From Ktedonospora formicarum (GTDB lineage Bacteria > Chloroflexota > Ktedonobacteria > Ktedonobacterales > Ktedonobacteraceae), in NCBI RefSeq assembly GCF_016587355.1, contig NZ_BNJF01000001.1:1798001-1862000 (forward strand): a stretch of 64,000 bases of DNA. The letters run 5' to 3'. Under the pieces are notes generated by a model. It did not search any database. It was not told the DNA's origin and saw nothing but the letters and a program-made list of their open reading frames with translations. The translations under genes were made by a program, and so were the position numbers. Numbering within the stretch: the stretch's first letter is position 1; each line of letters starts with the position of its first letter. This document shows positions 43,780 to 52,836 of this stretch, in pieces.

Positions 43780-44910
43780 CTACGCCTTGTGCTCTTGCAA
43801 GACCTCAAAACCCGAGCGCCAGCAGAGAAGGGCCTCTTCCTCCCGTCCTAATAACTCCAGCGTCTGGGCCAGCAAACTATACAGATCAGCTATTTCGCGT
43901 GAGGCTCCTATCTGTTTCAGATACTCTATTGCGCGCTGAAAGTAGTCCGTGGCAGCTTCAAGCAATTTCAAGCGCGATTCCTCGTTCGGCGCGTGCAGTG
44001 CCTCTTCATGGACAACTTTCCCCAGAGCGGCATAGGCCTTGCTCTGCATAAATGGAGATCGCAATTGCTCTACATGCTCCAGCGCTAACTGACTATATTC
44101 TCTTGCCTCTCCAAGACGCCTCTCCGCCAGGCGTAACTCCGCGAGCAGCGCGTAATTCATTGTCGTAAGCGCAGTGTCATTTATGCTCATAGCGGTTTGC
44201 AACGATTCATCATAATGCTTAGTCGCATCCTGGTAGTTCTCTAGCTGGAAGCAGATACGACCCAGAGCTTGATGCAGCGAGGCGCATTTCTGCCGATCCG
44301 CTCGCTGTTGATATAGCTGTAACGAGGTGGACCCCATTTCAAAAGCCAGTTCATACGCGCCTGTCGCTTGATACGCTTCACATAAACCGTGGTATATCTG
44401 GGCTGGTGCGTCGACATTCTGATAATGCTGACAGAGCTTAAGGGCATCTGTGTAATTCTGGATTGCGACTTCAGGTTGCCCCTTCAAGAGGCTCACGGTC
44501 CCCAGGGAGTAGCGAGCCTTGATACGCACCCCTGGAAGGTGAATACGTCGGTCATGTAAGAGTTTGAGGCAGGAAGCAAAATGCAGAGAGGCATCTTCAT
44601 AGAGGGTAAGGGTACTGGCAACAGAACCAAGGCAGAGAAGAAAGTATGCTATCCGCTCTCGCTCTAACTGAAACCCCTGCTCCCAGGCCTGCGTCTCCTC
44701 ATCTAGCATCGGAAAGAGCACCCTTTGAGCATCGTCCCACTGTCTACGCGCTACATACGCCCAACCTGATAGATAGGCACATTCTTGCTGCTGCCTCTCT
44801 TCTTCACAATGACATGTTTGCAATACAGCCAATGCGCTATCCTGCTGTCCTTCTTCCAATTGCAGGCGAGCGCTATATAACAATAATTGCGTGTCTGAGT
44901 GAGTATTCAT
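43780..44910 (-). CDS. Tetratricopeptide repeat protein
   Basis: A 376-residue all-helical protein with about seven or eight TPR units at ~40-residue spacing (e.g. PEVAIQNYTDALKLCQHY, ASLHQALGRICFQLENYQDA, ADYFQRAIEYLKQIGASREI). It has no other domain and no membrane segment. The layout resembles the TPR half of Rap/SARP-type regulators without their DNA-binding part. ATG at 44910 (MNTHSDTQ) is preferred, with GAGAGGG upstream; the frame extends upstream over poor coding sequence. The role is probably protein-protein contact. Confidence 0.72.
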   Translation of the reverse strand: MNTHSDTQLLLYSARLQLEEGQQDSALAVLQTCHCEEERQQQECAYLSGWAYVARRQWDDAQRVLFPMLDEETQAWEQGFQLERERIAYFLLCLGSVASTLTLYEDASLHFASCLKLLHDRRIHLPGVRIKARYSLGTVSLLKGQPEVAIQNYTDALKLCQHYQNVDAPAQIYHGLCEAYQATGAYELAFEMGSTSLQLYQQRADRQKCASLHQALGRICFQLENYQDATKHYDESLQTAMSINDTALTTMNYALLAELRLAERRLGEAREYSQLALEHVEQLRSPFMQSKAYAALGKVVHEEALHAPNEESRLKLLEAATDYFQRAIEYLKQIGASREIADLYSLLAQTLELLGREEEALLCWRSGFEVLQEHKA

Positions 44911-45020
44911 GAGCGCCCTCTCTTCTACATTAAAATATGTGAAATTATAACACACTTCTCTATGCAGAAGAAATGAGTTCTTTTTATTAAGTGCCTCTCT
45001 AAACAGGGGTAATAAAATAT

Positions 45021-45079
45021 AAACGGGAGATCTTGCATCTCTACCACCGCGCCCACAAAGTGGCAGAGAGATCCCCGTT
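45021..45079. other. Structured intergenic segment
   Basis: A closing stem aacggg/cccgtt surrounds two small hairpins (gagat-cttgc-atctc and ccac ... gtgg). It lies 110 bases upstream of the TPR gene and is not a recognisable tRNA. It is the only structured feature in the ~240 bases up to 45240. Confidence 0.3.
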
Positions 45080-45284
45080 AAACACAGTATAACGTACTCT
45101 TTGCTTTTACACAAGAATATGGTACTTGCAGGATATGCTTTCATTGTCGCACACTTATTACTTACGCCGTTTCATAATCCAGCACATCTCTCCTTAGTTG
45201 GCGCACAAACACTGCACAGAGACACATAACCCGGAGAAAGCTAGCAGCGCTTCCTGGCTTGTAACCCTTTAATAGCAAGCCACC

Positions 45285-45345
45285 CATTTGCCTGAGCGCA
45301 GTCGCTTGAGATGCTCAGACGCCGCCTGTGCGGCGTTGGCAAATG
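45285..45345 (+). repeat. Distant family A-like element (A9)
   Basis: Arms catttgcc / ggcaaatg enclose cctgagcgc and gccgc-ctgt-gcggc followed by gttgg. The inner core order matches family A, but the outer arms differ. Confidence 0.45.
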
Positions 45346-45492
45346 CTTTTCATCACAAAGCGAGCAGAGGAGCCATATCCTTCCTTGCAGGAGTACGGAG
45401 CCCGTGATAGACTGGGAAACAAGAACCCAGGTAGCATTACCGTGTATATTCTCCTCACATGAGGAATAATATAGGGATTGGATAGAAGAGCT

Positions 45493-46593
45493 ATGTATAC
45501 GAACGACACACGTAGAGAAGACGACGCATCTGAAAGTAGCCCCAGGAGACGAGCCATGCAAGGATATTATCAGCCAGGAGATCGTTTCGCAGGACGCCGA
45601 GTTGTCACCATCGGCGGAGGATCAGGCACCTTTTCGATGCTCTCGCACCTGAAAAAGTACCCTTTTGTCATCACTGCCATTGTCACGATGTCGGATAGCG
45701 GCGGCAGTTCTCGTATGCTCATGGATGAGTTTCGACGACAGCTTCCGCTTGGCGATCTACGTCAATCACTGGTTGCCCTGGCTCGCAACGGTGCCCTCTG
45801 GCGCGACGTATTTATGCATCGCTTCGAGCGCGATGATGATCCCGAACCTGAAGAGACCAAGGGTGGCGTAAGTGGACATAGCCTCGGAAATCTCATCATC
45901 AAAGGCCTGCAGGATATCAATGGTGGAAATCTATTACTCGCTATTGAAGATGCTCAAGAATTACTCGGGACCGCCGGAAACGTTCTTCCTGTTACCCTTG
46001 CCCCTACTACCCTCTGTGCCGACCTGGAAGATGGTACAACTATTTGCAGCGAAACCGTGATCGACACGCGTGGGCGCAAACGATCTGAAAACCTCTCCCC
46101 TATCCAGCGCTTACGCCTGATGCCTGAAGATGCGCCCGGTTGCCCCCAGGCCATTCGCGCTATTCGCCGCGCCGATACCATTATTATCGGCCCAGGAGAC
46201 CTCTACACTAGCCTGCTGCCCAACCTTCTCGTACCTGATATCGCCCGTGCCATCCGTGAATCAGAAGCGGAGAAGGTCTATGTGTGCAATCTCATGACCA
46301 AGCATGGCGAGACCGACCACTATAAAGCCTCGGACTTCGTTGGGGAGATTCATCGCTACCTGGGAGGTCGCGTTGATCGTGTCGTTGTCAACGATGGGGA
46401 ATTCCCTTCTGACCTCCTGAGAACCTACCTGGCTGAGAAGAGCGAGCCCGTACTCGTCGATCATGCTCGCCTGAGTGAGATGGTGCCCAACCTGACCATC
46501 GAACATCTCAGTGTGGAAGATGATACCCTGGCTCGTCATGACCCGGAGCGCCTGGTACGCGCGATCATCCAGGGGCAGGATGTCCACGCTTAA
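45493..46593 (+). CDS. YvcK/CofD-like gluconeogenesis factor
   Basis: A 366-residue YvcK-family protein. VVTIGGGSGTFSMLSHLKKYP (nucleotide-sugar-binding Rossmann loop), VTMSDSGGSSRMLMDEF, PLGDLRQSLVALA, SGHSLGNLIIKGL and KHGETDHYKASDFV are all diagnostic. In Bacillus this UDP-sugar-binding protein is needed for growth on gluconeogenic carbon and for PBP1 placement; it is related to CofD but not a phospholactate transferase. ATG at 45493 (or TTG 45478) precedes a ~30-residue charged extension. whiA and rapZ, its usual neighbours, are not next to it here. Confidence 0.9.
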   Translation: MYTNDTRREDDASESSPRRRAMQGYYQPGDRFAGRRVVTIGGGSGTFSMLSHLKKYPFVITAIVTMSDSGGSSRMLMDEFRRQLPLGDLRQSLVALARNGALWRDVFMHRFERDDDPEPEETKGGVSGHSLGNLIIKGLQDINGGNLLLAIEDAQELLGTAGNVLPVTLAPTTLCADLEDGTTICSETVIDTRGRKRSENLSPIQRLRLMPEDAPGCPQAIRAIRRADTIIIGPGDLYTSLLPNLLVPDIARAIRESEAEKVYVCNLMTKHGETDHYKASDFVGEIHRYLGGRVDRVVVNDGEFPSDLLRTYLAEKSEPVLVDHARLSEMVPNLTIEHLSVEDDTLARHDPERLVRAIIQGQDVHA

Positions 46594-46611
46594 AATTCAC
46601 ACACCCGGCAT

Positions 46612-46637
46612 CACTGGCTGCTTGTGAGCAGCCAGTG
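46612..46637. terminator. Hairpin between yvcK-like gene and GGCT-like membrane gene
   Basis: Perfect 11-base arms (cactggctgct / agcagccagtg) with a 4-base loop, no T-run, between convergent genes. Confidence 0.6.
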
Positions 46638-46652
46638 GCACAATGCCTATCC

Positions 46653-48113
46653 TCACGCGCCTACATCATCCCCTCGTCGCTTCCAACCAAATAGCCTGTT
46701 CTCACACAAACCTGCCAGAGCCGCGCAGAGCAGCAAAATATCAGGGTGGGTCGCTAACATCCCTTCGAACATAAAAATGCCACTATTGAGAAACAGATAC
46801 ATGAGCAAGCCCAGTACCGCACCAATGAAGGGACGCGAAAACCAGGTAACAATCACTATCGTCGAGCGATTGAGCGTTGAAAGGAGACTCTCTGAGCTGA
46901 GCGCGAGTCTCCCCACAGAGACGATACAACTAATACATCCCCCCAGCAGACCATAGACAAAAACCAGCCAGGGCACCCCCAACAACGTCAGATCGCTACT
47001 CAAACCAGAGTTCCCAAAGGTTAGTCCCTGACAGAGCGCGAAAACCAGAATCACCAGGAAGAGCGTTGAGAGATAGCAAGCAAATACTAGAAGCCAGGGC
47101 AGCGCATCATAGGCAACACCCGGAAAAGATATCGCGCGAGGGAATAAGGCAGGTGCCTTCCGCACGCCGGTAGTCGAGGGCGCACCATCGAATGCGGCAT
47201 GCCTTCCCTCCGTATTCAGACGTGTCATGGGCAGGGGAGCACTCATAAAGGAGCGTTCGCGCCCAGGCTCTTTTTTAATCGAGGGTACATCAACCGGTAC
47301 AAATTGCTCCTGTACATACGACTCGGGAAGCCGTTGCCCGCGCGCGATAGCCGCGATACGCTGCACAAAGAGGGCATTACTCTCCGAAGAGGATAGGCGC
47401 AAATGCTGGCGCACACGCTCGGTCGCGATATATGTAATACATGAGATATCTCGCCCCCGATACGACTCATGCACCACCGCTTTGACAGCTTGAAAGAGAT
47501 GGTGTGGCGCGATAGCCCCATGCGCGGCATCCAGCAACGAAAATTCATCATCCGCTTTGCTCGTCAGGCTACGTGGGACACGATAGAGGACACCCCAGAC
47601 CTCCGCATGTGTGCCTGCTCCCGGTACAATCGTCGCAATGGTTCGCTTATTACCAGTTAAGCTACCAAAATCGCCCGCAACCGCTCCAATCTGAATCGTA
47701 TACCCTCGCAGAACGGCGGGACCATACAATAAAGCCTGCCCATCCAGACATTCCGGGCTATTGAGCAGCGTCGCGTCCATTTCTAGAGCATATTCAAAGA
47801 GCCAGACAAACTCCTGCTCTTCGCTGACTTCGCTCTCTGAGACTCTTTGCCCAGAGGTGGCGGCTGTCGACTCTCCCTTGGCATCCGTCTCTTCTGGCAA
47901 AGGCGGAGCAGCGGGCGCGCTCTCCGGAAAGAATGACGATGGTGGCGGCTCTCCCACCAGCCCATGTTCCGCGAGGTTAAAGCCTCCTCTCGGAGGTCGC
48001 GGCGTACTACTGCGTATCACAGATATATCTGAAGCGGTCACCGCTCTCTGGCGAATCTCCTTCTCCATCGGAGCGACACGTTCATGCATGCTATCATCTT
48101 GCTGCTTGTCCAC
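46653..48113 (-). CDS. Gamma-glutamylcyclotransferase-like domain fused to membrane helices
   Basis: A 486-residue protein in three parts: a ~110-residue Pro/Glu/Ser-rich disordered N-terminus; a domain at ~115-280 with FEYALEMDATLL, YGPAVLRGYTIQIG and AEVWGVLYRVP, similar to the GGCT/AIG2 fold (beta-barrel with a YG... turn); and three C-terminal helices (LLVFACYLSTLFLVILVFALC, VPWLVFVYGLLGGCISCIVS, IGAVLGLLMYLFL). Whether the catalytic Glu exists is unclear. GTG at 48113 follows AAGGAGAGG. It is downstream of the isomerase gene, with repeat A6 in the gap. Confidence 0.62.
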   Translation of the reverse strand: MDKQQDDSMHERVAPMEKEIRQRAVTASDISVIRSSTPRPPRGGFNLAEHGLVGEPPPSSFFPESAPAAPPLPEETDAKGESTAATSGQRVSESEVSEEQEFVWLFEYALEMDATLLNSPECLDGQALLYGPAVLRGYTIQIGAVAGDFGSLTGNKRTIATIVPGAGTHAEVWGVLYRVPRSLTSKADDEFSLLDAAHGAIAPHHLFQAVKAVVHESYRGRDISCITYIATERVRQHLRLSSSESNALFVQRIAAIARGQRLPESYVQEQFVPVDVPSIKKEPGRERSFMSAPLPMTRLNTEGRHAAFDGAPSTTGVRKAPALFPRAISFPGVAYDALPWLLVFACYLSTLFLVILVFALCQGLTFGNSGLSSDLTLLGVPWLVFVYGLLGGCISCIVSVGRLALSSESLLSTLNRSTIVIVTWFSRPFIGAVLGLLMYLFLNSGIFMFEGMLATHPDILLLCAALAGLCENRLFGWKRRGDDVGA

Positions 48114-48258
48114 AGCACCTCTCCTTCATCCACATGCCCCACTACAAGACAGTCATCTTATAAAAGAAACGGCATTCTCTGGTATCAGAATACAGCTATC
48201 ACCGCGTTTTACCAAATACATAGGACTACAGGCCTTATCCTCCCTTCTGCTCCTACTC

Positions 48259-48340
48259 CTTATCCGGAAACCTGAGCGCGCCAGCGCTAGCCGCGCTAGC
48301 CGCGCCGTGCCCTCGTATGAGGGTTGGTTTTCGCATAAGA
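48259..48340 (+). repeat. Family A dispersed element, copy A6
   Basis: Outer arms cttatccggaaacc / ggttttcgcataag; inner agcgc-gcca-gcgct and ccctc-gtat-gaggg. The middle stem is rearranged to gctagc-cgc-gctagc. Its end is 2 bases from the stop codon of the isomerase gene. Confidence 0.85.
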
Positions 48341-48342
48341 AC

Positions 48343-49242
48343 TTAAGAAGCATCTAAGAAAAGGCGTTGTATAGCACGCTGCACCTCGCTCGCCAGGTCC
48401 GCGATAGATGACTGTGTCAGCACTCCACGCTCTGTAATCCAGGCCCCAATGAGATGGGCAGGGGTAACATCAAAGTAGAAGTTTCGCACCTCAACACCAG
48501 CCGGAGGCTGGGACCAGACTTCATCCGCGTCTTTCTCCTCAAGCCAATTCTGAAACTCCTTGAAATGGGCTGGATTCGTATCCCAGCGCCTAGGTGAGAT
48601 CTTGAGCGTCTCCGCCAGGACATAGAGCGGCACTCTATAGCCCTGTGCGGCCCAACCCAACAAAGCACTACCAGCTTTGTTAATCACTGCTCCATCAGCG
48701 AGAATGCTATCCGCTCCCAGAGCCACACACTGGCAGAAGGGCAGGAAGAGCGCCGCTTGCGCGTCCGTGAGAAACGTGACAGGTATACCAGCCTCCGTCA
48801 ATTCCTGTGCCATAGTCCGCCCCTCATAGCGCGGACGCCCCTCTAGCACATATACGCGCTCTATCCCCTGACGACATGCCGTCAAGACCTCTACCAGGGT
48901 ATGAGAGAGGCTACAGGTCATCACCTGCCCAGACAGCCTCTCCCTGGCAGCTTCAGCGATTCTCTTGGTCGCTGTGTCGTACTCAGCCAGAAACCCACTC
49001 GCACGACGCGCGACCTCGGATGGCTCTTCCGTATCCAGAATACGACTCATAGCACTCGCTAGAGCCGACATAGCCGGACGCGCACTCGCGATCTTGCGTC
49101 CGGCATCTCGCAAGTCCGGCGCGGTAATCGAGGGCCCTGAAGCCATCTCACGCACCAGCAAAATCGCTTCTCGTACGAGCCAGCGCGACCCATGATCTCG
49201 ATCCCCCACGATCTGTTCAATGCGCTTGCCGAATGTCTGCAT
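48343..49242 (-). CDS. eIF-2B alpha/beta/delta family isomerase-like protein
   Basis: A 299-residue protein of the eIF-2B / MtnA / ribose-1,5-bisphosphate isomerase superfamily. The C-terminal sugar-phosphate fold shows VLTACRQGIERVYVLEGRPRYEGRTMAQEL, GADSILADGAVINKAGSALLGWAA and PLYVLAETLKI. The GADSILADG motif includes the catalytic Asp; the N-terminus is shorter than in MtnA. It probably isomerises a phosphorylated aldose to a ketose; the substrate cannot be read from motifs. ATG at 49242 is preceded by AGGAGGAAG. No mtn or RuBisCO gene is nearby. Confidence 0.78.
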   Translation of the reverse strand: MQTFGKRIEQIVGDRDHGSRWLVREAILLVREMASGPSITAPDLRDAGRKIASARPAMSALASAMSRILDTEEPSEVARRASGFLAEYDTATKRIAEAARERLSGQVMTCSLSHTLVEVLTACRQGIERVYVLEGRPRYEGRTMAQELTEAGIPVTFLTDAQAALFLPFCQCVALGADSILADGAVINKAGSALLGWAAQGYRVPLYVLAETLKISPRRWDTNPAHFKEFQNWLEEKDADEVWSQPPAGVEVRNFYFDVTPAHLIGAWITERGVLTQSSIADLASEVQRAIQRLFLDAS

Positions 49243-49376
49243 CTCTTCCTCCTGCTCATATGCCAGTATATAGTTATCACATATTCTAGAGACATTTTAT
49301 GTTATTGTATGTATAGATGCCCAACCTCGAAAGCAGTTCTATGATGTGCACTGAGGCACACAGGAGGAGTACATTT

Positions 49377-50555
49377 ATGGCAATGCACATGCCGAGAGAG
49401 GCTGTCATCGTTGAAGCAGTACGAACACCCGTAGGCAAACGCAACGGACAACTCAAAGACTGGCATCCCGTTGACCTGATGGGATACGTTCTGGCTGCGC
49501 TTGTTGAGCGCACCACGTTAGATACCACCCTGATCGAAGATGTCATTCTAGGCTGCGTTAGTCAGGTTGGCGAACAAAGTCTGAATGTTGCGCGCAATGC
49601 GGCCCTGGCAGCTGGTTTTCCTGAGAGCGTTCCCGGCACTACCGTAGATCGACAGTGCGGCTCCAGCCAGCAGGCCATCCATTTCGCGGCTCAGGGTGTC
49701 ATCAGTGGCGCATATGATATTGTGATCGCAGGCGGCGTAGAGTCGATGACACGCGTCCCCATGGGGGCTTCTAGCCAGGGTCCAGGCGCGCCCTTCGGAC
49801 CAATGATGAGCGCACGCTATGAACATAAACTCGTTCATCAAGGCATCAGCGCGGATATGATCGCGCGCAAGTGGGAAATAAGTCGCCAGAAGCTAGACGA
49901 GTACAGTCTTGAAAGCCATCGCCGCGCAGCGCAAGCCACTGAGGAAGGGCGTTTCACCACACAGGTTATCCCTATTCCGACCCGCCAATCAGATGGCGAT
50001 ACACCTATCTTTAGTAAAGACGAGGGTATCCGCTTCGACACCAGCCTGGAGAAACTGGCAAATCTGCAACCCGCCTTCAACCCCCAGGGCATTATTACCG
50101 CTGGGAACTCTTCTCAGATTAGTGACGGGGCCGCCGCGCTCTTGATTATGGAGCGACGGGTCGCCGAACGCCTAGGCTATACGCCAAGAGCCCGCTTCCT
50201 CTCCTTCGCGCTCACCGGAGACAGCCCCATCTATATGCTGACAGCGCCCATTCCAGCTACCCGCAAAGCGCTTGATAAAGCGGGACTGAGCCTGAACGAC
50301 ATTGATCTGATTGAGATCAACGAAGCCTTCGCCAGCGTTGTCCTGGCCTGGCAACACGAAACAGGAGCAGACCTAGCCAGAGTCAATGTCAACGGTGGAG
50401 CCATCGCCATCGGTCATCCATTGGGCGCATCCGGCGCGCGCCTGACCACCGTGCTACTGCATGAGTTAGAGCGGCGGCAAGCTCGCTATGGTCTACAAAC
50501 AATTTGCGAGGGCGGCGGCATGGCAAACGCTATGGTGATCGAACGTCTCTCATAG
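49377..50555 (+). CDS. Thiolase family acetyl-CoA acyltransferase
   Basis: A 392-residue thiolase. VEAVRTPVGKRNGQL opens the fold; the nucleophilic Cys lies in TTVDRQCGSSQQAIH, the His in NEAFASVV...NVNGGAIAIGHPLGASGAR, and the second Cys in QTICEGGGMANAMVIE. It condenses or cleaves acyl-CoA (biosynthetic acetoacetyl-CoA or beta-oxidation thiolase; not separable by motifs). ATG at 49377 has AGGAGG 9 bases upstream. It stands alone between divergent and downstream single genes. Confidence 0.93.
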   Translation: MAMHMPREAVIVEAVRTPVGKRNGQLKDWHPVDLMGYVLAALVERTTLDTTLIEDVILGCVSQVGEQSLNVARNAALAAGFPESVPGTTVDRQCGSSQQAIHFAAQGVISGAYDIVIAGGVESMTRVPMGASSQGPGAPFGPMMSARYEHKLVHQGISADMIARKWEISRQKLDEYSLESHRRAAQATEEGRFTTQVIPIPTRQSDGDTPIFSKDEGIRFDTSLEKLANLQPAFNPQGIITAGNSSQISDGAAALLIMERRVAERLGYTPRARFLSFALTGDSPIYMLTAPIPATRKALDKAGLSLNDIDLIEINEAFASVVLAWQHETGADLARVNVNGGAIAIGHPLGASGARLTTVLLHELERRQARYGLQTICEGGGMANAMVIERLS

Positions 50556-50619
50556 CCCAATAGTTGCCCCTCATCCTAGTCATAGTTGCGGTGAGTGATA
50601 GAATACTATCCAATGATAG

Positions 50620-50982
50620 ATGATCACCCATATGACAAGGATAGAAGCGCCCATGCATGCACAAGATACGGACGATTGGATTGTTACGGAGGAAGGTCTC
50701 TATGTCGCTACACGCGGCTTTCTGATTCGTCGCGGTTATTGTTGCGCAAGTCGCTGCCGCAACTGTCCTTATATCAATTGGCGCGAAAATCCCGAGTGGG
50801 AACCCGTACCCGAGACGGAGGTACAGCACGCGCGGGTAGCCTCACGCTCGCTCGCCGCTGCCCGCTTCCTTCTCAAACAACATGAAGAGGCGCTTCAACA
50901 CAACAACCCTACCAACCATGACTACCATCAGCGCATGGCCCAGCACTACCGCGCCCTCCTCACCCACTGGAAAGAACGCTAA
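50620..50982 (+). CDS. Small Cys-cluster protein, DUF5522-like
   Basis: A protein of up to 120 residues with GYCCASRCRNCPYINW, the compact Cys cluster of DUF5522-type proteins (probable metal binding). The rest is hydrophilic and helical (SLAAARFLLKQHEEAL). The start is uncertain: ATG at 50620, 50632 or 50653 are all in frame; the last has AAGGA upstream. No function is known. Repeat B1 follows 8 bases after the stop. Confidence 0.65.
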   Translation: MITHMTRIEAPMHAQDTDDWIVTEEGLYVATRGFLIRRGYCCASRCRNCPYINWRENPEWEPVPETEVQHARVASRSLAAARFLLKQHEEALQHNNPTNHDYHQRMAQHYRALLTHWKER

Positions 50983-50989
50983 AAACCAT

Positions 50990-51019
50990 CATATATAGCC
51001 GCGTCGCTTTAGCAGCGGC
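50990..51019 (+). repeat. Family B 3'-end repeat, copy B1
   Basis: catatatagccgcgtcgctt then tagcagcggc. It contains gccgc ... gcggc arms and lies 8 bases after a stop codon. Confidence 0.8.
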
Positions 51020-51033
51020 ACCTATACATACAC

Positions 51034-51075
51034 ATCGACCCGCATATGTCGTCGTGGCGACATATGCGGGTCGAT
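51034..51075. terminator. Terminator hairpin between the Cys-cluster and CHAP genes
   Basis: Perfect 18-base arms (atcgacccgcatatgtcg and its complement) with a 6-base loop, between convergent genes. TT-rich but without a clear T-run. Confidence 0.75.
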
Positions 51076-51094
51076 ACTTCTCTACTTGACCTTC

Positions 51095-52102
51095 TTAAAC
51101 CGTAACGAAGGCGACACCAGGATAGGCCGGGTACGAGAAATCCCAGTAGGAGAGGATACCAAAGCCACCTCCACCAGCATACCAGTTGTAGTTACTGGTA
51201 TGGACCGTGCCATCGGAATTGATCGACTCCACAATGGCGACGTGACCGTAACCACCCGCGCCCTGCACACCGGGCTGAAGCACCAGGATCGAGCCAACAG
51301 TTGGTTGCGCCGAGACTTTCCAACCATAGGCTTGCGCCTGTCCCAGCCACTCCCAGGCATTACCTAGCCAGGGAACCCAAACTCCATGCAATTGATGGAA
51401 GCGATACGCGGCCCAGTACGTACACTGGCCCTGGAAAAAACGGTTCCCGGTCCCACCCAGGGCCGGACCACCATTCACACCTGGATACGTCTGGTTACCC
51501 GCATCATATCCATCCTGGGTCACGGCTGTCGCGGTCGCCGCCTGTTCAGGGAGGAGCGCTGTATTGTTACCTTTGGAATCTTTTATATTGAAGATAATAT
51601 TCAGGATGCCATTTGGTCCTCCCTTAGCGGGAGCCTGCGTGGCAGTAACAGCTAATAGAGTACCACCCATAATAATTAAAAGAAGCGCAGTCACCGCCAC
51701 ATGGATGACCACACGCCTTCCCTTGGGTGGTCGAAACCCCAGGGCACTCTTTCCAGTCCCTTTAATCACCACTGGCTGACGCAAGGCCGTCGTATTGCTT
51801 CGCATCACTGGCAAATGACCAGTAGTCGTATCAAGTGTGAGCTGACGTGTTACGCGTGGATGGCTATCCGTCCCATCAAATACAACTCCGCTGACACCAG
51901 GCCTTGCAATCGGACCCGTTTGCGAATACCCAACATCTCCCGGTGCTGCATCCCCTTGAATTGGGGCACCAGTCGCAGCGGGGCTTTCAGGAAAGGGAAG
52001 CTGTTCCATAGGCGTGTCCGAGCCTGCAAAGCCCGACGCGAATGGGCTACCCTCTCGATACTGCTGTGACACGCTATTTGGCTTCTGATCAATCGACGAC
52101 AT
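51095..52102 (-). CDS. CHAP domain peptidoglycan amidase/endopeptidase
   Basis: A 335-residue protein. It has a ~135-residue disordered cytoplasmic N-terminus, one membrane helix (VAVTALLLIIMGGTLLAVTA) and a C-terminal CHAP domain outside the cell. The catalytic Cys is in FQGQCTYWAAYR, the His in GGYGHVAIVESI and the polar third residue in HTSNYNWYAG. Such enzymes cut peptidoglycan stem peptides or the amide bond. It is anchored by the helix rather than secreted. The divergent sedolisin genes are also extracellular hydrolases. Confidence 0.88.
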   Translation of the reverse strand: MSSIDQKPNSVSQQYREGSPFASGFAGSDTPMEQLPFPESPAATGAPIQGDAAPGDVGYSQTGPIARPGVSGVVFDGTDSHPRVTRQLTLDTTTGHLPVMRSNTTALRQPVVIKGTGKSALGFRPPKGRRVVIHVAVTALLLIIMGGTLLAVTATQAPAKGGPNGILNIIFNIKDSKGNNTALLPEQAATATAVTQDGYDAGNQTYPGVNGGPALGGTGNRFFQGQCTYWAAYRFHQLHGVWVPWLGNAWEWLGQAQAYGWKVSAQPTVGSILVLQPGVQGAGGYGHVAIVESINSDGTVHTSNYNWYAGGGGFGILSYWDFSYPAYPGVAFVTV

Positions 52103-52396
52103 ACAATATTTCCTTTATCCTTCAACTGACGTTGCACTGTTGCTTATTCGATGTTATGGTATTTCAGCACCTTTCTTGAATGTACCTGAGGTTCTCCCGT
52201 TGGGTCAAGTTGACCATGAATGTGTAGGACCATCTGCCTACAAACACGCTCATACCTTTACCCATGACCCGTAACACAGCAAATAAAAGAGAGCACACAT
52301 AGAACGCCGACTAAAGCTCAGCAATCTATATGCGCATTCCAAATACCCCGGACGCTTCACCCTCGCCTCATTCTCCCCTCATCACCTACAAGGCCC
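52103..52396. other. Intergenic region upstream of CHAP gene
   Basis: The ~730-base divergent gap (52103-52836) holds a long palindrome and C tag in the middle. This left part should contain the CHAP promoter. No gene or known RNA was recognised in either half. Confidence 0.4.
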
Positions 52397-52457
52397 TAGA
52401 GTCAATAGATGTCGCCAGGTTTGCCTTCGGCAAACCTGGCGACATCTATTGACTCTA
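52397..52457. repeat. Long perfect palindrome in a divergent gap
   Basis: Perfect 29-base arms (52397-52425, 52429-52457) with a 3-base loop. It lies between divergent promoters, so it is not at any gene's 3' end. A 25-nt C tag abuts it. Confidence 0.8.
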
Positions 52458-52481
52458 CGAAGCGCTTTAGCGCTGAGAAGT
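52457..52481 (+). repeat. Family C tag, copy C2
   Basis: Matches 26369-26393 at 24 of 25 positions, again directly beside a long perfect palindrome. Noncoding here. Confidence 0.7.
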
Positions 52482-52836
52482 GAAAACTGTCCCTAAACAG
52501 AACAAAACAATCCCCCAAAAAGCGGTATAAGCAGATACTTCAACTAAGGAGGATACGCTATAATAAGAAAGGCAATCTACAGCACAGCCATAACTCTTTA
52601 TTCTCACTCAAGCGCTTGGACTCAATGCCTAGCCTCCGCCTATGCAGCGGCAAGCTCGCACTCAGGCCATAAAATATAGTAGATATCACGCTCTCGCTGT
52701 GCTCACCATTATTACAGCAATGCGCATCTTGAGTTCCTATATGTAGGCGCAGAGCTTTAGCCTGCGCTGGCTCACCCAGCACATAGCCTGCTCGCCCAGT
52801 CCTCAATGATTGGCGCATCGCTCTAGGAGCAAATGC

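Noticed and set aside
45021..45079. Possible tRNA
   Set aside because: There is no T-loop TTCGA sequence, no 7-bp acceptor stem and no anticodon arm of proper size.
52558..52818. Minus-strand open frame of 86 codons in the divergent gap
   Set aside because: No ribosome site, odd composition, and it covers the sedolisin promoter region.
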